From Bradyrhizobium sp. BRP22 (lineage in GTDB: Bacteria; Pseudomonadota; Alphaproteobacteria; Rhizobiales; Xanthobacteraceae), in assembly GCF_020194175.1 (NCBI RefSeq), contig NZ_JADYVX010000003.1:347224-411223 (forward strand): a stretch of DNA of 64,000 nucleotides, given 5' to 3'. Below, piece by piece: positions 58,309 to 64,000 of the stretch. The position numbers and the translations under genes are program-made. The notes below the pieces were generated by a model. The model had not been told where the DNA came from. It saw nothing but the letters and a program-made list of their open reading frames with translations, and searched no databases. How positions within the stretch are numbered: position 1 is the first letter of the stretch; each line of letters opens with the position of its first letter.

Positions 58309-59271
58309 ATGAAAATCGCTTTGATGGTTTGCGCCACTGTCCTGCTCGCTGGCGGGGCAGCCGCACAGGAGGGAGGCAAGCCCATTTCCAGGACCACGAT
58401 CACCCTCGGGACGGCAACGCCGGGTGGCGGCTTCCCGCTCTATGGCAATGCCTTTGCCGAAGCCATGAATGCGGCGGACCCGAGCCTCTCGGTCGAGCCG
58501 CGCAACACCAAGGGCTCGAACGAGAACATTCCGCTGCTCGAAGCTGATAAGCTCGATATTGCGACGGTGGCCGGCGAGCCGGCCTATGAGGCCTTCATGG
58601 GCATCGGGCGGCCTGCGACCAAGCTCAAGATCCTGACCGCGATGTATTCGAGCCCGGGCATGTTCGTGGTGCGCTCCGACAGCCCGTACCGCACGATCCG
58701 CGACCTCATCGGCCAGCCGGTCGCCTTTGGTGCGAAGGGCTCGGGCCTGCCGATCCTGTCGCGCTACATCCTCGATGGCATCGGGCTGAAGCAGGACGAG
58801 GACTTCAAGTCGATCTATCTCGATCGCGCCGGCGACGGGCCGGCCATGGTGCAGGACGGCCGCGCCGCGGCGCTGTGGGGCGCCGGCGTCGGCTGGCCCG
58901 GCTTTGCTGCGATGGCGGAAAGTCCGAGCGGCGCGCGCTTCATCGCGCCGAGTGCGGAAGAGATCGCGCGCATCCGCGGCAAGCATACTTTCCTGAAGCC
59001 GCTGACGATCCCGGCGAACAGCTATCCGAAGCAGACCGAAGCGATCGCCTCCGTTGGTTCGTGGAGTTTCATCCTAGTGCGCGAAAGCCTGCCTGATGAC
59101 GTCGCCTATCGGCTGGCGAAGACGCTGCACGGGATCGAAGGCGACTTCTGCAGGAAGCTGGCGCAGGCCTGCGAGACGACGGCTGCGAACACGGTGGCGG
59201 CGGCGCCGAATGTGGAGCTGATTCATCCGGGTGTGCTGAAGTATTTCCGCGAGATCGGGGTCGCGAAGTAA
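58309..59271 (+). CDS. TAXI-family TRAP transporter substrate-binding protein (320 aa)
   Basis: Start at 58309 gives a clear signal peptide (MKIALMVCATVLLAGGAAAQ). The ITLGTATPGGGFPLYGNAFA opening and the middle GNPA-like region YSSPGMFVVRSDSPYRTI match TAXI binding proteins. No TRAP membrane subunit is adjacent. Divergent from the TctC-type gene with about 125 bp of shared promoter space. Confidence 0.88.
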   Translation: MKIALMVCATVLLAGGAAAQEGGKPISRTTITLGTATPGGGFPLYGNAFAEAMNAADPSLSVEPRNTKGSNENIPLLEADKLDIATVAGEPAYEAFMGIGRPATKLKILTAMYSSPGMFVVRSDSPYRTIRDLIGQPVAFGAKGSGLPILSRYILDGIGLKQDEDFKSIYLDRAGDGPAMVQDGRAAALWGAGVGWPGFAAMAESPSGARFIAPSAEEIARIRGKHTFLKPLTIPANSYPKQTEAIASVGSWSFILVRESLPDDVAYRLAKTLHGIEGDFCRKLAQACETTAANTVAAAPNVELIHPGVLKYFREIGVAK

Positions 59272-59278
59272 TCTGTCG

Positions 59279-60499
59279 TCATTTCTTCACCAATCCGCAC
59301 GCCGGGTCGGGCGGGCCGAACGCGTCTTCGCCGGAGATTTTGGTGAGAATCTTGTAGTAGTCCCACGGATATTTGGATTCCTCCGGCGATTTCACCTGTA
59401 CCAGCATGAGATCGTGCACCATCAGATTGTCCTCCCGCAGCTTGCCGTTGCGGGCGAAGAAATCCTCGATCGGTTTCTCGCGCATCTTGGCCGCGACCTT
59501 CAGCGGATCGTCGGTGCCGGCCTCCTTGATGGCGTTGAGGTAATGGATCACGGAGGAATAGACGCCCGCCTGCCACATCGTCGGCATCCGGTTCAGCTTG
59601 GCGAAATAGCGCTTCGACCATTCGCGGGTCTTGTCATCCATGTCCCAGTAGAACGACGTCGTCAACAACAGCCCCTGCGCGGTCGGCAGGCCCAGCGAAT
59701 GGATGTCGGTGATCAGCGCCAGCAGCGCCGCCATCTGCTGGCCGCCCTTGAACACGCCGAACTCGCCGGCGGTCTTGATCTCGTTCATGTTGTTGGGCGG
59801 CCCGCCGGCAATGCCAATGATCTTGGCTTTCGAGGCCTGCGCCTGCAGCACGAAAGACGACAGATCGGGCGTCGCAAACGGCGGGCGCACCGCACCCAGC
59901 ACCTTGCCGCCGTTCTTGGTGACGACGCTGGCGGCATCCTTTTCGAGCGAGTGCCCGAACGCATAATCGTCGGTGATGAAGAACCAGCTGTCGCCGCCAC
60001 GCTTCACCACTTCCTGCGCGGTGCCGACCGCGAGCGCGCGGGTGTCGAACACCCACTGCATGGCATAGGGCGAGCAGGACTTGCCGTGGAAATCGGTCGC
60101 ACCCGTCGAATGCGTGATGAACAGGCGCTTCCGCTCGTTGGCGACGTTCTGCACGGCGAGCCCGACGGCGGAGACCGGCACGTCGACGATCAAATCCACC
60201 TGATCGACGTCGTACCAGCGCCGCGCGATGCTGGCGCCGATATCGGCCTTGAGCTGATGATCGCCGACAATCACAGAGATCGGCTTGCCCAGCACCTTGC
60301 CGCCGAAATCGTCGATAGCCATCTGCGCCGCGGTGACCGAACCCTGTCCGGTCGGCGTGGATGCCGGTCCGTTCATGTCGGTGAGCACGCCGATCTTGAC
60401 GATCTCGTCGGAGATTTGCGCCAGCGCCGCGGTTGAGGCCAGCGTCGCGCCGGCCAGCGCGCCGAGCACGGAAAATGATCTGCCGAACATATCGAACAT
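59279..60499 (-). CDS. Branched-chain amino-acid-type ABC transporter binding protein (406 aa)
   Basis: Start at 60499 gives a 28-residue leader, then VKIGVLTDMNGPASTPTGQG, the Peripla_BP_6 opening. ITHSTGATDFHGKSCSPYAM and WFFITDDYAFGHSLEKDA are typical inner motifs. Periplasmic. Ligand likely an amide, aromatic or amino acid. Ends 8 bp from the converging TAXI gene. Confidence 0.9.
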   Translation of the reverse strand: MFDMFGRSFSVLGALAGATLASTAALAQISDEIVKIGVLTDMNGPASTPTGQGSVTAAQMAIDDFGGKVLGKPISVIVGDHQLKADIGASIARRWYDVDQVDLIVDVPVSAVGLAVQNVANERKRLFITHSTGATDFHGKSCSPYAMQWVFDTRALAVGTAQEVVKRGGDSWFFITDDYAFGHSLEKDAASVVTKNGGKVLGAVRPPFATPDLSSFVLQAQASKAKIIGIAGGPPNNMNEIKTAGEFGVFKGGQQMAALLALITDIHSLGLPTAQGLLLTTSFYWDMDDKTREWSKRYFAKLNRMPTMWQAGVYSSVIHYLNAIKEAGTDDPLKVAAKMREKPIEDFFARNGKLREDNLMVHDLMLVQVKSPEESKYPWDYYKILTKISGEDAFGPPDPACGLVKK

Positions 60500-60676
60500 T
60501 GCTGTCTCCCTCCCTGGACCGGCGCATTGGCCGTTATTGCTTGTTCCGGGGCGTTGGCCCGGCTGAATTGGTTTCTTTTGCAACCGGTTTGGGGTCGGCG
60601 TCAACGCGTCCTTTCGGAGCAGGAACATCTTGCGGCACCTGTTTATTTCGCGGCCGATACAGTAGACAGGCCGGCC

Positions 60677-61789
60677 ATGGTTCCGACCCAGCGCCTGCCG
60701 GCTTCGCTCACGCCTCTGGACACCGCGCTCAGCGCCCTGCTCCGCGGGCTCGAGCCGGTGCAGCCGGTCGCGTTGCCGCTTGCGGACGCTCTGCGCTGCA
60801 TCGCGGCCGAAATGCCTGGGTTGCCGGCGCAGCCGCCGCATGATGTTGCCGCCACCGATGGCTGGGCGCTGCGTGCCAATGATCTGGTCGGCGCCTCCTC
60901 GTATTCGCCCTTGCCACTGGCTGCGTCGCCCGCCTGGGTCGAAGCCGGTGACGCCATGCCTGCAGCCTGCGACTGTGTGCTCGATGCCGATCTGGTCGAA
61001 GTGACCGGCCCCATTGCGCAGGTACTGGCGGAAGCGATCCCGGGGCAGGGCGTCAGGCGCAAGGGCCAGGACATCGCCGAGGGGAGCTTCGTTGCCGAAG
61101 CGGGACGGCGCGTCGTGCCGCGCAATCTCATGTTGGCGCGCGCCGCGGAGATCGAGCGGCTCAAGGTGCGACGGCCGCGCCTGCACGTCGTCAATATTCC
61201 CGGCGCGACGGCGACCACCAATCTGGTCGCGGAGAGCGCGCGTTCCGCCGGCGCTGAGGTTATCAGCCGTGAGGCCGGAGCGCGCGACGTCGGCTCGATC
61301 GTCGCCGCGTTCGAAGATGCGGCCTGCGATCTCCTGATCACGATCGGCGGCAGCGGCGTCGGCCGAACAGATGCAGCGGTAAGCGCGCTCGCGGCGCGCG
61401 GCGAGCTCATCGCCCATGGCATCGCCTTGCAGCCCGGCCGCACCGCGGCAGTCGGCCGTCTTGGAGCGACGCCGGTGATCGTGCTGCCCGGCGCGCCGGA
61501 CCAGGCGTTTGCGGCATGGTGGGCGCTGGCGCTGCCAGTGCTCGACCGGCTGACCGGACGGCGGCCGCGGAAGGCACTGTCGCTGCCGCTGTCACGCAAG
61601 ATCGCCTCGCTCGTCGGCATCGCCGAATTCGTGCTGCTGGAGCGGCAACGCGATGCCTGGATGCCACTTGCAGTCGGCGAACTCTCGCTCGATGCGATCG
61701 CGCGCGCGCAGGCGTTTCTGGTCGTGCCCGGAGGTTCCGAAGGATTTGCTGCGGGCATGGCGATCGATGCCTATATGTTGCGGGAATGA
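60677..61789 (+). CDS. MoeA-related molybdopterin-binding protein (370 aa)
   Basis: I start at 60677 (MVPTQRLPASLTPLDTALS). PHDVAATDGWALRANDL corresponds to the MoeA phrase DxSAxDGYA, and HGIALQPGRTAAVG plus VIVLPGAPDQAF to the cofactor-binding KPG/GLPG-type motifs. Several MoeA active-site residues look altered, so it may bind cofactor without full molybdate insertion. Overlaps the next gene by ATGA. Confidence 0.75.
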   Translation: MVPTQRLPASLTPLDTALSALLRGLEPVQPVALPLADALRCIAAEMPGLPAQPPHDVAATDGWALRANDLVGASSYSPLPLAASPAWVEAGDAMPAACDCVLDADLVEVTGPIAQVLAEAIPGQGVRRKGQDIAEGSFVAEAGRRVVPRNLMLARAAEIERLKVRRPRLHVVNIPGATATTNLVAESARSAGAEVISREAGARDVGSIVAAFEDAACDLLITIGGSGVGRTDAAVSALAARGELIAHGIALQPGRTAAVGRLGATPVIVLPGAPDQAFAAWWALALPVLDRLTGRRPRKALSLPLSRKIASLVGIAEFVLLERQRDAWMPLAVGELSLDAIARAQAFLVVPGGSEGFAAGMAIDAYMLRE

Positions 61790-63744
61790 GTTCCGACATG
61801 ACCAATACATCTGCCAAGGACCGCGGCAGTTTCGATCAGGACCAGTTCCTGACCATCCTGTCGCGCGAGGAGGCGCTTGCGCGGTTCGAGGCCGCCTTGT
61901 TTCCACGGGCCGTCGCCAGCGAAGCGCGATCGCTCGCTGAGGCGCTCGGCTGCGCGCTGGCCGACGACGTCGTCGCGCCGATCGACGTGCCGCCGTTCGA
62001 CCGCTCCAATGTCGACGGCTTTGCGGTGCGCTCCGCCGATCTTGCGCAGGCGAGCGAGGCGACGCCGGTTCGCCTCGTGCTGAACGACGAGATCATTGCC
62101 TGCGGCACCGCGCCGGTGCGGCCGGTGCTGTCGGGTACGGCAACCGCGATCGCAACTGGCGGTCCGGTGCCGCGCGGCGCGGATGCGATCGTGATGGTCG
62201 AGCACACGCAGCCCGCAGGCCAGCGCGTGATCGAGATCCGCCGTGCCGCGTCGCCCGGACAATTCGTGTCCTATGCGGGCTCCGACATCGCGCGCGGCGA
62301 AACGCTGCTGCGCGCCGGCACCATCATCGGCTCGCGCGAGATCGGCATGCTGGCTGCCTGCGGCATCGCGCAGGTCGGAGTGGCGCGTCGGCCGCGCGTC
62401 GCCATTCTCTCGACCGGCGACGAATTGGTGCAGCCGGGCCAGCCGCTGCGTCCGGCCGCGATCTACGACACCAACGGCGCCATCGTCACCGCGGCAATCT
62501 CCGAGAATGGCGGCGATGCCGTCTTTGTCGGCGCCATCGCCGACAACGAGGCGCAGCTCGAAGCCGCGATGCGCAAGGCACTCGCCGAGAGCGACATGCT
62601 GGTGCTCTCCGGCGGCACCTCGAAGGGCGCGGGCGATATCTCCCATCGCATCATTGCGCGGCTCGGCAAGCCAGGCATCATCGCCCATGGCGTGGCGCTG
62701 AAGCCGGGCAAGCCGCTGTGCCTTGCGGTTTGCGACGGCAAGCCGGTGGTGATCCTGCCGGGATTTCCGACCTCGGCGATGTTCACCTTCCATGACATGA
62801 TCGTGCCGGTGCTGCGGCGGATGGCGGGCCTGCCGCCGCGATCGGATGCGAAGGTGACGGCCAAGGTGCCGGTGCGGATCGCCTCCGAGCTCGGCCGCAC
62901 CGAGTTCGTCATGGTGTCGCTGGTCGAAGGCACCGAGGGACTGATCGCCTATCCGAGCGGCAAGGGCTCCGGCGCCATCACCTCGTTCGCGCAGGCCGAC
63001 GGCTTCCTGAAGATCGATGCGCTCGCCGATCAGATGCCTGCTGGCACCGAGGCCGAAGTGACGCTGTTCACGCCGCATGTGCGCGTGCCCGATCTCGTTA
63101 TCGTCGGCAGCCATTGCACCGGGCTCGACCTCGTCACCGCGCCGCTGGCGCGCGGGGGGCTTTCGGTGCGCTCGATCGCGGTCGGCAGCCTCGGCGGACT
63201 TGCGTCCGCCAAGCGCGGCGAATGCGATTTCGCGCCGATCCATCTGTTCGACGAGAACAGCGAGACCTACAATGTGCCCTATCTCACTGGCGGTCTCGAG
63301 CTCGTGCCCGGCTGGCGGCGGATGCAGGGCATCGTGTTCCGCACGGGCGACCGACGCTTCGAAGGCCTGTCGGCGCAGGACGCGGTGCGCGCAGCGCTCG
63401 CCGATCCCGCCTGCATCATGGTCAACCGCAACCAGGGGGCGGGCACGCGCATCCTGATCGACCGCCTGCTTGGCGGCGCGCGGCCGGACGGCTACTGGAA
63501 TCAGCCGCGTTCGCACAATGCGGTCGCCGCCGCGGTCGCCCAGCATCGTGCCGATTGGGGGATGACGATCGCGCCGGTCGCGCACGCCTCCGGGCTCGGA
63601 TTCATTCCGCTGGCGGAAGAGCATTACGATTTCGCACTGGTGTCGGCGCGCAAGCATCGCCCGGCGGTGCAGGCGTTCCTCGAAGCGCTGGCGTCGGACG
63701 AAAGCCGTGCCGCGTTGGAGCGCGCGGGATTCCGACCGGCGTAG
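61786..63744 (+). CDS. MoeA-type domain fused to a periplasmic-binding-like domain (652 aa)
   Basis: Residues 25-425 are MoeA: FDRSNVDGFAVRSADL, VPRGADAIVMVEHTQ, ILSTGDEL, LSGGTSKGAGD, HGVALKPGKPL and ILPGFPTSAMFTFHD. Residues 430-650 match the PBP-like domain (LVIVGSHCTGLDLVTAPL, NRNQGAGTRILIDRLL) found fused to molybdopterin enzymes. It has no signal peptide, so the binding domain is cytoplasmic and probably senses a metabolite. Coupled to the MoeA-like gene upstream. Confidence 0.88.
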   Translation: MSSDMTNTSAKDRGSFDQDQFLTILSREEALARFEAALFPRAVASEARSLAEALGCALADDVVAPIDVPPFDRSNVDGFAVRSADLAQASEATPVRLVLNDEIIACGTAPVRPVLSGTATAIATGGPVPRGADAIVMVEHTQPAGQRVIEIRRAASPGQFVSYAGSDIARGETLLRAGTIIGSREIGMLAACGIAQVGVARRPRVAILSTGDELVQPGQPLRPAAIYDTNGAIVTAAISENGGDAVFVGAIADNEAQLEAAMRKALAESDMLVLSGGTSKGAGDISHRIIARLGKPGIIAHGVALKPGKPLCLAVCDGKPVVILPGFPTSAMFTFHDMIVPVLRRMAGLPPRSDAKVTAKVPVRIASELGRTEFVMVSLVEGTEGLIAYPSGKGSGAITSFAQADGFLKIDALADQMPAGTEAEVTLFTPHVRVPDLVIVGSHCTGLDLVTAPLARGGLSVRSIAVGSLGGLASAKRGECDFAPIHLFDENSETYNVPYLTGGLELVPGWRRMQGIVFRTGDRRFEGLSAQDAVRAALADPACIMVNRNQGAGTRILIDRLLGGARPDGYWNQPRSHNAVAAAVAQHRADWGMTIAPVAHASGLGFIPLAEEHYDFALVSARKHRPAVQAFLEALASDESRAALERAGFRPA

Positions 63745-63784
63745 CTCCTGCCACCGGCGTCGTCCCCGGAGGGTCAACGTCGAT

Positions 63785-63825
63785 CCTCATGGTGAGGAGC
63801 GCGTAGCGCGTCTCGAACCATGAGG
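63785..63825. repeat. REP-like palindrome
   Basis: CCTCATGGT (63785-63793) and ACCATGAGG (63817-63825) are perfect 9-bp arms around a GCGCG-rich core. It belongs to the intergenic palindrome type common in Bradyrhizobium. A second, partial unit begins around 63842 and is cut by the IS end. Confidence 0.65.
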
Positions 63826-63874
63826 CCCCGCCAGCGGCCTCGCCCTCCGAGACGACCGCTGTGCGGTCTCCTCA

Positions 63875-64000
63875 GAGCCTGACTCAAAAAAGCGTAAGAC
63901 GTCTTCAAGGTCTGGCCAGGCGGCGAATTAGGAGCCTCAGATGGGCGATGAGCAGCCATGCGAGCTCAGTGGCAGCAGAGCCTTCGAAGTCTTTGGAGAG
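63875..64000 (-). mobile_element. IS5-family element, one end
   Basis: The element end begins about GAGCCTGACTCAAAAA at 63875, just after the REP-like sequence, and runs off the window. It contains the 3' end of a transposase. It appears to be inserted into the second REP unit. The other end is outside. Confidence 0.65.
63905..64000 (-). CDS. IS5-family (IS427-type) transposase, C-terminal fragment
   Basis: Open from the window edge to a stop at 63905. The 31 residues (LSKDFEGSAATELAWLLIA, then a helix ending IRRLARP) match the C terminus of IS427-group transposases (RLSKDFE...AWL.IA...LL.RRLAR). Only the last part is in the window, so activity cannot be judged. Confidence 0.75.
   Translation of the reverse strand, partial: LSKDFEGSAATELAWLLIAHLRLLIRRLARP

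Overview
The window is high-GC DNA from an alphaproteobacterium, most likely Bradyrhizobium or a close Nitrobacteraceae relative. This rests on gene content and style: Bug/TctC-type and TAXI binding proteins, a stand-alone LigD-like ligase, REP-like repeats and lysidine-type tRNA-Ile. It is inferred, not proven. Most of the window is one prophage (about 4-57 kb) integrated at a tRNA-Ile2(CAT) gene (57054-57129). Host chromosome resumes right of the tRNA. The left attachment site was not found, so the left limit is open, and the genes at 1-4 kb may be prophage, island or host.

Layout. 1-4 kb: small conserved proteins, an ATP-dependent DNA ligase, a possible HEPN-like protein and an AraC regulator. 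4.1-8.6 kb: a CRP/FNR-type regulator with two palindromic operators upstream, then rightward XRE/HTH and small genes. 8.7-36.5 kb: a long leftward late operon. Read in transcription order it has a lambda-type head module (terminase small and large, gpW, portal, ClpP-like protease, decoration protein, major capsid protein), then a Mu-type contractile tail (sheath, tube, frameshifted chaperone, tape measure, split gpN, gp44-gp48 baseplate), then tail spike and collagen-like fibre genes and possible lysis genes. Between sheath and tube sits a five-gene glycosyltransferase/methyltransferase cassette.

36.7-42.2 kb: a rightward accessory operon headed by an amidoligase and a gamma-glutamylcyclotransferase-like protein. 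Many of its genes share an unusual GGAGCAAGC leader just before the start codon. 42.2-45.4 kb: a leftward, translationally coupled cluster with ParB, zinc-ribbon, TAGT-like glycosyltransferase and sulfotransferase genes. 45.8-49.7 kb: leftward replication genes (TOPRIM/AAA helicase-primase, RuvC-like resolvase, HTH). 49.7-50.2 kb: a divergent control region with iteron-like repeats and two more copies of the operator seen at 5.2 kb. 50.2-57 kb: rightward early genes (RecE-like nuclease, RecT, HNH, DnaA-domain-IV-like protein, integrase).

57-64 kb: tRNA-Ile2, a TctC-type and a TAXI-type binding protein, a branched-chain amino-acid-type binding protein, two adjacent MoeA-related proteins (one fused to a periplasmic-binding-like domain), a REP-like palindrome and the end of an IS5-family element.

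The main novelty candidates are: (i) a CRP-family regulator with an altered recognition helix, matched to a variant palindrome at both ends of the prophage; (ii) the amidoligase/GGCT operon with its repeated leader; and (iii) two separate glycan- or base-modification clusters in one phage.
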